Positions 41,923-51,322 of a DNA stretch of 64,000 nucleotides are shown here, piece by piece. Origin of the DNA: Undibacterium paludis (lineage in GTDB: Bacteria; Pseudomonadota; Gammaproteobacteria; Burkholderiales; Burkholderiaceae_D); NCBI RefSeq assembly GCF_022568815.1, contig NZ_JAKZHX010000002.1, positions 186,001-250,000 on the forward strand, in the 5' to 3' direction. The position numbers and the translations under genes are program-made. A model generated the notes under the pieces. That model was not told the DNA's origin. It did no database searches and worked only from the letters and a program-made list of their open reading frames with translations. The first letter of the stretch is position 1; every line of letters begins with the position of its first letter.

Positions 41923-43524
41923 TTATTCGATACCCTGGCTGCTCAGGTATTCTTCATAGCTGCCACGGAAATCGATGATTTCGTTTTCTTTGATTTCGAG
42001 TATCCGGTTTGCCAGCGACGAGACAAATTCGCGGTCATGCGATACAAAAATCAATGTGCCCGCATATTTTTCCAGGGCGATATTCAATGATTCAATGGAT
42101 TCCATATCCATATGATTGGTCGGCTCATCCATCAGCAGGACGTTGTGTCGACCCAGCATCAGTTTGCCGTACATCATGCGGCCTTTTTCACCACCGGACA
42201 ATACTTTGACCGATTTCTTAACATCATCGCCACCAAATAACAGACGCCCCAAAATGGATCGTACAGCCTGGTCATCATCTCCTTCTTGCGTCCACTGACC
42301 TATCCAGTCTGTCAGATTCTTATCAGATGCAAATTCTTCCGTAGGATCTTGCGGCATGTAGCCAACATTGGCATTTTCTGCCCACTTCACTGTACCGTAG
42401 TCAGCCTGTAGGTTCGTGATGTCCGGACCGCCTATGCAACGCAACAGCGTAGTTTTGCCGATGCCATTGGCACCGATGATGGCAATTCTCTCCCCTGCTT
42501 CGACCATCAGATCAACGTTCTTGAACAGCGGACGATCATAAGCCTTGCTCAGGCTTTGCACTTCTACGGCCAGGCGATGCAGTTTCTTTTCACCATCAAA
42601 ACGTACAAAAGGATTCTGACGACTGGAAGGTTTGAATTCTTCAATCTTGATCTTGTCGATTTGCTTGGCGCGCGAAGTTGCCTGGCGTGCCTTGGACTTA
42701 TTGGCAGAGAAACGACGGACGAAGTCTTGCAATTCTGCGACTTTTTCCTTGGCCTTGGCGTTATTGGCCATTTGCTGGGCACGCGCCTGCGAAGATGCAA
42801 GCATATAGTCATCATAGTTGCCAGGGTAAATCTTCAAGGTGCCATAGTCCATATCCGCCATATGCGTACATACCTGATTCAGGAAATGGCGATCATGGGA
42901 GATGATGATCATGGTCGAATTGCGTTCATTCAGTATATCTTCGAGCCAGCGAATGGTATTGATGTCCAGGTTGTTTGTTGGCTCATCAAGCAGCAGGATA
43001 TCTGGATTGGAGAACAAAGCCTGGGCCAGCAAGACACGCAGCTTCCAGCCTGGGGCAACGGCACTCATGACGCCCTGGTGCTGTTCGATAGGAATGCCTA
43101 CGCCAAGCAGCAACTCACCGGCGCGAGCCTCTGCGGTATAGCCGTCATATTCTGCAAATTTCGCCTCAAGGTCGGCTGCCTTCATGTAATCGTCATCGGT
43201 CGCCTCCGGGTTGGCATAGATTGCGTCTCGCTCAGACATGGCGGCCCACATCTCTGTATGGCCCATCATGACCACGTCCAGCACCCGCATGTCTTCAAAC
43301 GCAAACTGGTCCTGGCGCAATTTACCCAAACGCTCGTTTTGGTCCAGCATGACAGTACCGGAAGACTGCTCCAGGTCGCCACCCAGAATCTTCATGAAAG
43401 TGGACTTGCCACAGCCATTGGCCCCGATCAGGCCATAACGATTACCCTCGCCAAATTTGACTGAGATATTTTCAAACAGTGGCTTGGGGCCAAACTGCAT
43501 GGTGATATTTGCGGTAGAAAGCAC
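41923..43524 (-). CDS. ybiT: ABC-F family ATPase, YbiT type
   Basis: This 533-aa protein has two ABC ATPase domains and is closely similar to E. coli YbiT along its whole length. Walker A motifs are GANGCGKST (34-42) and GANGIGKTT; Walker B motifs are [12 protein letters not shown] and [12 protein letters not shown]. In the first domain the signature reads [17 protein letters not shown] instead of LSGGQ, a normal feature of this branch. ABC-F proteins bind the ribosome and adjust translation. An extended -10 element (TGCTATAAT) lies upstream on the minus strand. Confidence 0.94.
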   Translation of the reverse strand: MLSTANITMQFGPKPLFENISVKFGEGNRYGLIGANGCGKSTFMKILGGDLEQSSGTVMLDQNERLGKLRQDQFAFEDMRVLDVVMMGHTEMWAAMSERDAIYANPEATDDDYMKAADLEAKFAEYDGYTAEARAGELLLGVGIPIEQHQGVMSAVAPGWKLRVLLAQALFSNPDILLLDEPTNNLDINTIRWLEDILNERNSTMIIISHDRHFLNQVCTHMADMDYGTLKIYPGNYDDYMLASSQARAQQMANNAKAKEKVAELQDFVRRFSANKSKARQATSRAKQIDKIKIEEFKPSSRQNPFVRFDGEKKLHRLAVEVQSLSKAYDRPLFKNVDLMVEAGERIAIIGANGIGKTTLLRCIGGPDITNLQADYGTVKWAENANVGYMPQDPTEEFASDKNLTDWIGQWTQEGDDDQAVRSILGRLLFGGDDVKKSVKVLSGGEKGRMMYGKLMLGRHNVLLMDEPTNHMDMESIESLNIALEKYAGTLIFVSHDREFVSSLANRILEIKENEIIDFRGSYEEYLSSQGIE

Positions 43525-43845
43525 AGAAAACCTTTTGCGATAAAGATAGTAATTAACCTCATATTATAGCATTGTAGTCCCCGCTCTCTGCTGGCAAGCC
43601 TATGATTTATAGAGAAATTCTCAGTAAGGGATGCCGCAAGGGCCAGCTATGTTCGTTGAAACTGCCATGCCGCCTGAAAATGTGCAATTTGCATGCCAAG
43701 CAACTAAGATTATAAAAAAGCAATTATGTCAACACTGATGGTCTCGTCGTCGGCTATGCATTCGCAATCGCGACGGACCAAATAAAAAAGCGATTTACCG
43801 GCTGGAGCGCCGGTAAATCGCCAGAGTGATTGCGCTTGCTTTATT
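43525..43845. promoter_or_regulatory. ybiT upstream region
   Basis: About 320 bases between ybiT and the FadB-type gene. The extended -10 TGCTATAAT (minus strand, 43563-43571) is the best ybiT promoter candidate; no good -35 is seen, as is usual for extended -10 promoters. The right end holds the terminator of the upstream gene. No small gene is supported. Confidence 0.5.
43781..43821 (-). terminator. Strong terminator after the FadB-type gene
   Basis: A perfect 13-bp stem (GCGATTTACCGGC at 43790-43802 and its complement at 43809-43821, 6-base loop) is followed on the minus strand by TTTTTTATTT. It ends the transcript 25 bases after the stop codon. Confidence 0.95.
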
Positions 43846-45924
43846 TTAGTTAAAAGTCTTGCCTTCGGCCGCCAGTTTTGCCAACAGTGGCGCCGGTTTC
43901 CATGCGTCGCCATGGCGACCTTTGGCATATTTTTCCATGGACATCACGACATTCGTCAGACCAACCGTATCAGCATAGAACATCGGGCCGCCGGTATGCA
44001 ATGGAAAACCATAGCCGGTCAGGTAAACCATGTCGATGTCGGATGCACGTGTTGCAATGCCTTCTTCCAGGATATAGGCAGCTTCGTTCACCAGGGCGAA
44101 CACCAGCCGCTCTACAATTTCCTGATCCGAGATCTTGCGACGCTCTACACCCAGGTCGGCGGAATGTTTAATGATCATGTCATTGACAACTTGGGAAGGG
44201 TAAGCTTTACGGTCACCCGGCTTATAGTCATACCAGCCGGCGCCAGTTTTTTGACCAAAACGCCCCATTTCACACAGCAAATCAGCTGTCTTGGAATAAG
44301 TGATTTGTGGTTTCTCGACATAACGGCGCTTACGTATATACCAGCCTATATCATTACCAGCGAGGTCACCCATACGAAACGGCCCCATGGCAAAACCGAG
44401 TTTTTCTACTGCCTTGTCGACCTGTTCAGGTGTGCAGCCTTCCTCCAGCAGGAAACCCGCCTGGCGGCTGTACTGTTCTATCATGCGGTTACCGATAAAA
44501 CCATCGCAAACACCGGATACGACACCGGTTTTCTTGATCTTCTTCGACAGACCCAGAACGGTTGCCAGCACATCTTTTGCAGTTTTCTTGCCGCGCACGA
44601 TTTCAAGCAGCTTCATCACATTGGCGGGACTAAAGAAGTGGGTGCCGATGACATCTTCAGGACGTTTGGTGAAGTCGGCGATCTTGTCCACATCCAGCGT
44701 TGATGTATTGGACGCCAGAATTGCACCCGGTTTCATGACTTCATCGAGTTTCTTGAAGACCTGCTCCTTGACGCCCATGTCCTCAAACACTGCTTCAATG
44801 ACGATGTCAGCCTGAGCGATGTCGTCATAGGACAATGTGCCAGTAATAAGACCAACACGCTGGTCGAATTTTTCTTGTGTCAACTTGCCTTTTTTCAGGG
44901 TGTTTTCATAATTCTTGCGTATCGTTGCGAGACCCTTGTCCAGCGCCTCCTGCTTCATTTCCAGGATTTGTACCGGTATGCCAGCATTTGCAAAATTCAT
45001 CGCAATGCCACCACCCATGGTACCGGCCCCGATCACGGCTACGGATTTGATGGAGCGTACTGGTGTATCTTCAGGCACATCCGGCAATTTGCTGGCTGCA
45101 CGTTCACCGAAGAAAGCGTGGCGTAGAGCCTTGGATTCCGTGGTCTGCACCAAATCAACGAACAGGTCACGTTCAAATTTGATGCCATCATCAAATTTCT
45201 TTGTAACGGCTGCGGCGACAGCCTCGACACATTTCAGGGGAGCGGGGAAAGGTCCGGCCATAGCGCGCACGGTATTGCGCGAGAATTGCAGGTAGGCTTC
45301 GTAATTCGGATAGTCAATCTTGATATCGCGCACACGTGGCAAAGGACGTACATCAGCAACTTTGGCAGCGAAAGCTAATGCAGCTTCCAGAACATCACCC
45401 TCCACCACTTCATTGAAAATCGCTGTTTTAGCCAGTTTCTCAGACGCTACCGGTGTGCCGGAAACGATCATGTTCAAAGCCATTTCCAGACCCAGCACAC
45501 GTGGCAGACGTTGTGTGCCGCCGGCACCTGGCAAGATACCAAGCTTGACTTCTGGCAAGGCAATCTGCGCACCTTTGGCTGCAATGCGGTAATGACAGCC
45601 GAGCGCCAGCTCCAGACCGCCCCCCATGCAGACGGTATGAATTGCTGCCACCACAGGTTTTTCAGACCCTTCAACTACATTGATGACAGTATGCAGACTG
45701 GGCTCGGCAGATGCCTTGGGCGAATTGAATTCCTTGATATCTGCACCGCCAGAAAAAGCTTTGCCTGCACCGGTGATCACGACAGCCTTGACCGCCTCAT
45801 CATTGAGGGCTTGCTTCATGCCATTGACGATGGCAGACCGGGTAGCGTGTCCCAGGCCATTTACGGGTGGGTTATTGAGGGTAATCACGGCGATATTGCC
45901 GTTCACTTGGTATTCTGCGCTCAT
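43846..45924 (-). CDS. fadB: FadB/FadJ-type enoyl-CoA hydratase/3-hydroxyacyl-CoA dehydrogenase
   Basis: This 692-aa bifunctional beta-oxidation enzyme starts MSAEYQVNGNIAVITLNN, with AGGAAGAG before the ATG at 45924; the frame extends to 46014 without a better site. Residues 1-190 are a crotonase domain (GKAFSGGADIKEF oxyanion hole, then MGGGLELALGCHYRIA and LPEVKLGILPGAGGTQRLPR with the catalytic Glu pair). From about 297 it is a 3-hydroxyacyl-CoA dehydrogenase: NAD motif VIGAGTMGGGIAM and GTHFFSPANVMKLLEIV. It hydrates enoyl-CoA and oxidises the product. A TetR-like operator lies about 100 bases upstream, and livHMGF next to it. The matching thiolase is not in the window. Chain-length preference is unknown. 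Confidence 0.92.
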   Translation of the reverse strand: MSAEYQVNGNIAVITLNNPPVNGLGHATRSAIVNGMKQALNDEAVKAVVITGAGKAFSGGADIKEFNSPKASAEPSLHTVINVVEGSEKPVVAAIHTVCMGGGLELALGCHYRIAAKGAQIALPEVKLGILPGAGGTQRLPRVLGLEMALNMIVSGTPVASEKLAKTAIFNEVVEGDVLEAALAFAAKVADVRPLPRVRDIKIDYPNYEAYLQFSRNTVRAMAGPFPAPLKCVEAVAAAVTKKFDDGIKFERDLFVDLVQTTESKALRHAFFGERAASKLPDVPEDTPVRSIKSVAVIGAGTMGGGIAMNFANAGIPVQILEMKQEALDKGLATIRKNYENTLKKGKLTQEKFDQRVGLITGTLSYDDIAQADIVIEAVFEDMGVKEQVFKKLDEVMKPGAILASNTSTLDVDKIADFTKRPEDVIGTHFFSPANVMKLLEIVRGKKTAKDVLATVLGLSKKIKKTGVVSGVCDGFIGNRMIEQYSRQAGFLLEEGCTPEQVDKAVEKLGFAMGPFRMGDLAGNDIGWYIRKRRYVEKPQITYSKTADLLCEMGRFGQKTGAGWYDYKPGDRKAYPSQVVNDMIIKHSADLGVERRKISDQEIVERLVFALVNEAAYILEEGIATRASDIDMVYLTGYGFPLHTGGPMFYADTVGLTNVVMSMEKYAKGRHGDAWKPAPLLAKLAAEGKTFN

Positions 45925-46005
45925 GTCTCTTCCTATGGTAGAAATGCTGTCTGGATTTCCCAGTGTAGTATCTGTAAAGCCGTATGTAAAAGCGAAGCCG
46001 TACTT

Positions 46006-46039
46006 ACTATACATTAAAATAGAACGATCGTATTATTTT
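46006..46039 (-). promoter_or_regulatory. Operator 1 (ACGATCGT core) and promoter of the FadB-type gene
   Basis: The palindrome spans 46016-46039: AAAATA, two bases, ACGATCGT (46024-46031), two bases, TATTTT. On the minus strand TATAGT at 46011-46006 is a good -10, and its -35 would fall on the operator. A bound repressor should block transcription. The same core is found at 49923-49930 and 53058-53065. Confidence 0.7.
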
Positions 46040-46119
46040 AAATTAAAAATTTTGAGACTTAATTAATAACGACAAGGCAAGCTTTCATCGCCTGATTAAA
46101 AGATGAAAAGCCGGATTTC

Positions 46120-46199
46120 TGGAAGAACGGTCACTGACAAGGATTCAAGCCTTGCCAGTGACATAGGCCATGAAGAAGCTGACCGTTCAGACTTCCAGC
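46120..46199. repeat. Nested inverted repeats at the end of livF
   Basis: Outer arms: CTGGAAG plus AACGGTCA (46120-46133) pair with TGACCGTT and CTTCCAG (46180-46198) with a 4-base bulge. Inner arms: TCACTGACAAGG (46131-46142) pairs with CCTTGCCAGTGA (46151-46162) with one mismatch. The outer right arm overlaps the livF stop codon. There is no T-run, so it may stabilise the mRNA 3' end or act as a rho-linked stop. Confidence 0.6.
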
Positions 46200-46897
46200 C
46201 ATTCCTTGCGGATATTCTCATTTGCTTTGAGCTCTGCCGGTGTCCCTTCAAACACGATACTGCCGTGGCCCATCACATATACACGCTGGGAAATTTCCAG
46301 CGCAATGGCCAGTTTCTGCTCAACCAGCAAGACGGATATCCCACGGTTTTTCAATTCTTTCAGGTATTCAGCCACCAGTTCCACGATCTTGGGCGCCAGT
46401 CCTTCGGTAGGCTCGTCGATCATGATCAGGTCAGGGTCGCCCATCAAGGTGCGACACAAGGTCAGCATTTGCTGTTCGCCACCTGACATGACGCCGGCCT
46501 GGGTATTGCGCCTTTCACGTAACCGAGGAAACATCTGATACATATCTTCAATACACCAGCGCGGTTTACCTGTTTTATTGCGACCGGATTTTTCACCGAG
46601 TATCAGATTTTGCTCAACCGTCAGCGTGGGGAAGATATCACGGCTCTCAGGCACATAACCCAGCCCCTTATGAGCAATCTGAAATGCTTTCAGGCCTATG
46701 ATTTCTTCGCCCTTGAACAAGATGGAGCCAGTCGCATTGACTTGCCCCATTGTTGCCTTGACCGTCGTTGAACGACCAACACCATTGCGCCCCAGCAAGC
46801 TGACAATTTCGCCAGCATGAACTTGCATATCAACACCATGCAGGACATGGCTTTTGCCGTAGTATGCATTGAGATTTTTAATTGTGAGCAAACTCAT
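46187..46897 (-). CDS. livF: LivF-type ABC transporter ATPase with variant Walker A
   Basis: LivF (236 aa) is one of two cytoplasmic ATPases of a branched-chain amino acid-type importer. It has the Q-loop region (GLGYVPESRDIFPTLTVEQN), signature MSGGEQQML and Walker B LIMIDEPTEGLAP, all intact. The Walker A reads GRNGVGRST (36-44): the key lysine is replaced by Arg42. LivG beside it has a normal GPNGAGKST. I think this variation occurs in relatives, but it would be expected to lower ATP hydrolysis. It overlaps livG by 4 bases and follows the order livH-M-G-F. Confidence 0.93.
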   Translation of the reverse strand: MSLLTIKNLNAYYGKSHVLHGVDMQVHAGEIVSLLGRNGVGRSTTVKATMGQVNATGSILFKGEEIIGLKAFQIAHKGLGYVPESRDIFPTLTVEQNLILGEKSGRNKTGKPRWCIEDMYQMFPRLRERRNTQAGVMSGGEQQMLTLCRTLMGDPDLIMIDEPTEGLAPKIVELVAEYLKELKNRGISVLLVEQKLAIALEISQRVYVMGHGSIVFEGTPAELKANENIRKEWLEV

Positions 46898-47658
46898 TCA
46901 ACCTCCACCGGTGCGTGTCCACCCAGATAAGCATCCTTGACCTTTTGATTATTACGGATATTGGTGGGCGTATCGCAGGCAATCACTTCACCATAAACAA
47001 CGACAGCAATTTTATCGGCCAGACCAAAGACCACGCTCATATCATGTTCCACCATTAACAGGGATTTGCCTATGGTGACTTTGCGTATCAGTTCCACCGC
47101 CGCGTCTGATTCCGACCGGCTCATGCCGGCAGTAGGCTCATCAAGCAATATCACCTCTGCACCGCCAGCAATGGTGATGCCAATTTCCAGCGCCCTTTGC
47201 TCGGCATAGGTCAGCAAACCTGCGGTGACATGACGTCTGCGTTTGAGTCCGATCTGCTCCAGTACTGCCTCGGCTCTTTCATGGGCGTCTTTCAGGCCAT
47301 TCAGGCGATGCCAGAAAGAATACTTGTATCCTAGCGACCACAAGACTGCACAGCGCAAGTTTTCATAGACAGACAGACGATGAAAAATATTGGTGATCTG
47401 GAAGCTGCGTGACAGTCCACGACGGTTAATTTCATATGGTTTCAGTCCGGTTATGCTTTCTCCGTTGAGCAGAATATCGCCGGAGGTAATGGGAAACCGT
47501 CCTGAAATCAGATTGAACAGGGTTGATTTCCCTGCCCCGTTTGGTCCTATGATGGCAAATCGCTCGCCCTTGGGTACTTGCAAGTTGGCGCCCTTGATGA
47601 TTTCTGCACTGCCAAAAGACTTGCGCACTTCTTTTAATTCCAGCGAAAAGCCTGTCAT
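46894..47658 (-). CDS. livG: LivG-type ABC transporter ATPase
   Basis: LivG (254 aa) is the second ATPase of the importer. Walker A GPNGAGKST (about 38-46), the signature LTYAEQRALEIG and Walker B VILLDEPTAGMS are canonical for the family. It overlaps livM by 4 bases upstream and livF by 4 bases downstream, so the four subunits are translated together. Since the LivF Walker A is altered, most ATPase work may fall to LivG. Confidence 0.95.
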   Translation of the reverse strand: MTGFSLELKEVRKSFGSAEIIKGANLQVPKGERFAIIGPNGAGKSTLFNLISGRFPITSGDILLNGESITGLKPYEINRRGLSRSFQITNIFHRLSVYENLRCAVLWSLGYKYSFWHRLNGLKDAHERAEAVLEQIGLKRRRHVTAGLLTYAEQRALEIGITIAGGAEVILLDEPTAGMSRSESDAAVELIRKVTIGKSLLMVEHDMSVVFGLADKIAVVVYGEVIACDTPTNIRNNQKVKDAYLGGHAPVEVE

Positions 47659-48941
47659 GCTTGCGCCCTCCGCATTTGTTCTTCAATTTCAGTATTGACT
47701 TCACCCCATTGCCGGGCAAATTCCCCCTTTAACCTGGAACAGGCAAATATTCCGATAGTAATTATCGCAATGGTCAGTGCCCACCAGCCAGTACTTGCCG
47801 TATCAATGGCCACACTGAACATTTCTATGACGGTGCTTTGCGTGGCCTCCAGAGTACGCTGATATAACATCTCCACAGCCAATATCACCCCTGCAGCTGT
47901 AAATGCCGCCGCCAATACCAGTTTCCACATTGCCGGCCATACACGCTTGAACAAGCCAAACTTGGCTACGCGCAAATTCATCATGATGATGCTGGCAACA
48001 CCGCCTGGCGCGTACATGACAATCAGGATAAAAAACACGCCCAGGTATAGCTGCCACGCCTTGGTCAGATCTGACAGCATCACTGTCAGAAATACGCCCA
48101 GTACTGCCCCTATCATGGGCCCAAAAAAGAAACCGACTCCTCCGATGAAAGTGAACAGCAACACCGCACCGGAGCGGATGGCGCTGACATTTTCTGCCGT
48201 GACGATTTCAAAATTGATGGCAGACAGACCGCCGGCGATACCAGCAAAAAAAGCGGACAATATCAAGGTCATATAACGCACCCACTGGGTGTCATAACCG
48301 ATAAATTCCACCCTTTCAGGATTATCGCGAACAGCATTGACAATGCGGCCCAAAGGGGTTTGTGTGAATGCGTACATGCCTACGGTACTGACAAAAAGCC
48401 AGAGCGCAATCAGGTAATAGACCTGAATTTGTGGCCCGTAAGTGATGCCCATGAAGGATTGCCCTATTACGCGATTGGTCGATATGCCGCCTTCACCACC
48501 AAAAAAATTCGGGAACATCAGTGAACAGGCGAATACCAGTTCCACCATCCCCAATGTGATCATGGAAAAAGTGGTCCCAGATTTCTTGGTCGTGACATAA
48601 CCAAATAGCACACCAAAAAACATGCCTGCAATACCACCGATCAAAGGGATCAGGGTAATCGGGAAATTCATGCTGCCACCGGCGACCATATTCATCGCGT
48701 GAATGGCAAAAAAGGCGCCAAGGCCTGAATAAACAGCATGGCCAAATGACAGCATGCCGCCCTGACCCAGCAGCATATTGTATGAAAGGCCGAATATCAT
48801 CAAAGTCCCCATTTGGGACAGCAATGACAAAGAACCACCGGTATTGAAAACCATGGGCGCGATGACAAGCACGATGGCAAAACCGCTCCAGATGAACCAG
48901 CGCGCTATATTGATAGGTTTGAAATTTAAAGTTTGACTCAT
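47655..48941 (-). CDS. livM: LivM-type ABC transporter permease, C-terminally extended
   Basis: LivM (428 aa) is one of two membrane permeases. The core has about eight to ten helices, with QGGMLSFGHAVYSGLGAF and GGVGFFFGPMIGAVLG typical of the family. It is about 90 residues longer than common LivM proteins of 330-340 aa. The extra C-terminal part (about 340-428) holds two more hydrophobic segments (VLAAAFTAAGVILAVEML and WWALTIAIITIGIFAC) and a charged tail. It lies 4 bases after livH and overlaps livG. Confidence 0.93.
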   Translation of the reverse strand: MSQTLNFKPINIARWFIWSGFAIVLVIAPMVFNTGGSLSLLSQMGTLMIFGLSYNMLLGQGGMLSFGHAVYSGLGAFFAIHAMNMVAGGSMNFPITLIPLIGGIAGMFFGVLFGYVTTKKSGTTFSMITLGMVELVFACSLMFPNFFGGEGGISTNRVIGQSFMGITYGPQIQVYYLIALWLFVSTVGMYAFTQTPLGRIVNAVRDNPERVEFIGYDTQWVRYMTLILSAFFAGIAGGLSAINFEIVTAENVSAIRSGAVLLFTFIGGVGFFFGPMIGAVLGVFLTVMLSDLTKAWQLYLGVFFILIVMYAPGGVASIIMMNLRVAKFGLFKRVWPAMWKLVLAAAFTAAGVILAVEMLYQRTLEATQSTVIEMFSVAIDTASTGWWALTIAIITIGIFACSRLKGEFARQWGEVNTEIEEQMRRAQA

Positions 48942-48945
48942 TCTG

Positions 48946-49893
48946 TTATCCTTCGCGCGTACCGAGCAAGCCCCTGGGCCTGAAGATCAATATGAGTACC
49001 AGTAACAGATACGGCAAGATAGGCGCCACCTGGGCTATGGTCAGGCTCAATATCGCGTAACCAGGTGCAGTTGCGCTGATCATCATGCCTAATTTGGCGA
49101 ACAATGAGACGAATGAATAATCAAGTGCGACAGCAAAAGTCTGCACAACACCTATCAGCAACGAGGCGATAAACGCACCGGCCAGTGACCCCATGCCGCC
49201 CACGACGACAACCACAAAAATAATACTGCCCAGGGTTGCAGCCATGCCGGGCTCAGTGACAAAGGCATTACCGCCTACAACACCGGCCAGGCCTGCGAGT
49301 GCACAGCCACCGCCAAATACCAGCATGAATACCCGTGGCACGTTATGGCCAAGGGCTTCCACCGTATCGGGATGTGTCAATGCAGCCTGTATCACCAGAC
49401 CTATCCGGGTTCTTGTCAGCAGCAGGTAGATGGAAGCCAGCATGAGCAGGGCCACCAGCATCATGAAGCCACGATAGATAGGGAACGTTGTTGTGTAAAG
49501 CGTGAACAGAGGGCCATCCAGCGATGCCGGAATTGGGTAAGGCACGGTAGACCTGCCCCAGATCAATTGCACCAGTTCGACAATCACGTAGGACAGGCCA
49601 AAGGTGAATAACAATTCTGGAATATGTCCGTACTTGTGGACCGAACGCAAACCATAACGCTCCACCATGGCTCCCAACAAGCCGACCAGTAACGGCGCAA
49701 GGAATAATGCCGGCCAAAACCCTATCTTGATGCTAATGGTATAGGCAAAATACGCGCCCAGCATATAAAAGCTGGCATGAGCGAAATTGAGTACGCCCAT
49801 CATGCTGAAAATCAGCGTCAGTCCGGATGAAAGCATGAACAACAGCAAACCGTAACTGACACCGTTCAGCAAAGTGATCAGTGTGAATTCCAC
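48946..49893 (-). CDS. livH: LivH-type ABC transporter permease
   Basis: LivH (315 aa) is the other permease of the importer. About eight membrane helices are present, with GLTLIFSMMGVLNFAHASFY near the N-terminus and GGMGSLAGAFIASLLIG in the C-terminal half, both family hallmarks. The gene is separated from the binding-protein gene by a terminator and an operator with ACGATCGT core, so it can be controlled independently of it. livM follows after 4 bases. Confidence 0.95.
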   Translation of the reverse strand: MEFTLITLLNGVSYGLLLFMLSSGLTLIFSMMGVLNFAHASFYMLGAYFAYTISIKIGFWPALFLAPLLVGLLGAMVERYGLRSVHKYGHIPELLFTFGLSYVIVELVQLIWGRSTVPYPIPASLDGPLFTLYTTTFPIYRGFMMLVALLMLASIYLLLTRTRIGLVIQAALTHPDTVEALGHNVPRVFMLVFGGGCALAGLAGVVGGNAFVTEPGMAATLGSIIFVVVVVGGMGSLAGAFIASLLIGVVQTFAVALDYSFVSLFAKLGMMISATAPGYAILSLTIAQVAPILPYLLLVLILIFRPRGLLGTREG

Positions 49894-49918
49894 AGCTTAG
49901 ATCCTTTTCAGAAAATTC

Positions 49919-49938
49919 TTGAACGATCGTACTATTTT
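49919..49938 (-). promoter_or_regulatory. Operator 2 (ACGATCGT core) upstream of livH
   Basis: The core ACGATCGT lies at 49923-49930, with the right flank ACTATTTTT almost as in operator 1. It is 26-33 bases before the livH start and just after the livK terminator. A clear -10 is not visible on the minus strand. It shares the motif with the FadB-type and ligase promoters. Confidence 0.65.
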
Positions 49939-49943
49939 TGGTT

Positions 49944-49973
49944 AAAAAAAGAGAGCCAGCATGCGCGGCCCTC
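49944..49973 (-). terminator. Terminator after the binding-protein gene
   Basis: GAGGGCC / GGCTCTC (with one G-U pair) is followed by seven T on the minus strand, just 12 bases after the stop of the substrate-binding protein. The stem is 7 bp with a 9-base loop, so termination may be partial. It lowers, but does not rule out, read-through into livHMGF. Confidence 0.75.
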
Positions 49974-49984
49974 CGTTTGTTTGA

Positions 49985-51220
49985 TTAACCTGGTCGCTTC
50001 ATCTGGCAGGAAGATGGTTGCGAAGCCACGAAAGCGTCAATCTTTTGATTAGTTTTCCAACCGAGGCCGGTGTTTTCCTGATCGAACTTGACGTCCTTGC
50101 CATTGGTCTTCACCCAGGTCGCGATATACAGCGGTTGCTGGATCTGGTGATCAACTTTGCGCATATTGTCGTCACCATTGAGGCTCTTGAAGTTCAGTCC
50201 TTCAAGAGCAAATGCAACCTTCACTGGATCGATGGATTTAGACTGCTTTACAGCCTGGGACATGGCGGCAAGCACAGAATAGGTTGCCATGGAATAGTAG
50301 TCATCCTTGTACTTGGCTTTGAAGCCTTCGACAATATCTTTGCCGGCAAAGGTCTCGTTATTGGCATTCCAGTAGCCTACATACTTGACGTGATCAATAC
50401 CGGCAGGTCCCATTGCAGTTGGCACACCGGTGGTTGACGCATAATAGGTATAGAAGTTTGCCTTCAGGTCCGCATCTTTTGCCGACTTGATCAGTAAGGC
50501 CAGATCAGCCCCCCAGTTACCGGTAATCACTGTGTCAGCACCTGATGATTTGATTTTCGCAACATAAGGCGAGAAATCTTTCACCTGGCCGATAGGATGC
50601 AGGTCGTCCCCGACGATTTGTATGTCGGGGCGCTTGCGTGCCAGGTATTCTTTTGCTGCACGTGTTACCTGGTGACCGAAAGAGTAATTCTGACCGATGA
50701 TGTAGACTTTTTTGATGTTCTTGTCTGCCGCCATGAAAGTGGTCAATGCCTCCATCTTCATGTCGGAGTTGGAGTCGAAACGGAAATGCCAGAAGCTGCA
50801 CTTGCTATTGGTCATATCAGGATCAACGGCAGCATGGTTCAGGTAGACAATTTCCTTTCCAGGATTGCGTTCATTGTGTTTGTTGACCGCATCGAGCAAT
50901 GCCAGCCCCACGCCAGAGCCGTTTCCTTGCGTGATGTAACGAAAACCTTTATCGATGACCGTTTTCAAGACATTGAGGGATTCCTGCGGACTACCCTTGT
51001 TATCAAAGCCGACCACTTCAAATTTGTGTTCGCCCGCCCATTTTTCGGCATTGGCTTTGTCAGCAATATATTGATAGGAATTCAAAATATTCTGCCCAAC
51101 CGGCGCAAACGCACCAGAAAGCGGATCAATGTAGGCGATCTTGATCGTATCAGCCATGGCTGCTGGTACGGCAAAAGAAAAAGCGACTGCAACAAGGCTG
51201 GTACGTAAAGGGAATTTCAT
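49985..51220 (-). CDS. Periplasmic substrate-binding protein, LivK/LivJ type
   Basis: This 411-aa protein has a signal peptide ending in PAAMA (about residue 23), then DTIKIAYIDPLSGAFAPVGQ, the usual start of family 5 binding proteins. IGQNYSFGHQVTRAAKEYLA and GNWGADLALLIKSA are typical two-lobe segments. It delivers the ligand to LivHM. Because the locus also holds an acyl-CoA ligase and a FadB-type enzyme, the ligand may be a carboxylic acid or fatty acid rather than an amino acid; that is inference. A terminator-like hairpin follows it. Confidence 0.9.
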   Translation of the reverse strand: MKFPLRTSLVAVAFSFAVPAAMADTIKIAYIDPLSGAFAPVGQNILNSYQYIADKANAEKWAGEHKFEVVGFDNKGSPQESLNVLKTVIDKGFRYITQGNGSGVGLALLDAVNKHNERNPGKEIVYLNHAAVDPDMTNSKCSFWHFRFDSNSDMKMEALTTFMAADKNIKKVYIIGQNYSFGHQVTRAAKEYLARKRPDIQIVGDDLHPIGQVKDFSPYVAKIKSSGADTVITGNWGADLALLIKSAKDADLKANFYTYYASTTGVPTAMGPAGIDHVKYVGYWNANNETFAGKDIVEGFKAKYKDDYYSMATYSVLAAMSQAVKQSKSIDPVKVAFALEGLNFKSLNGDDNMRKVDHQIQQPLYIATWVKTNGKDVKFDQENTGLGWKTNQKIDAFVASQPSSCQMKRPG

Positions 51221-51322
51221 TTGTCTCTCTCCGGTATTCTTGTAGTGTTGATTTTAGATTTTTTTCGTTTTATCGCTAATCTTTGACCAGAACCAATTTA
51301 CTGGCTCTGGCGGTCCTGCTTT

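Noticed and set aside
42556-43464. Plus-strand open frame of 302 codons opposite ybiT
   Set aside because: Antisense to a complete ABC-F gene with both Walker motifs; no ribosome binding site or homology is apparent.
41923-43524. First-domain signature of the ABC-F protein lacks LSGGQ
   Set aside because: The SAVAPGWK form is normal for YbiT-type proteins, so it is not a defect.
43912-44703. Plus-strand open frame of 263 codons opposite the FadB-type gene
   Set aside because: Antisense to a gene with clear catalytic motifs; no independent support.
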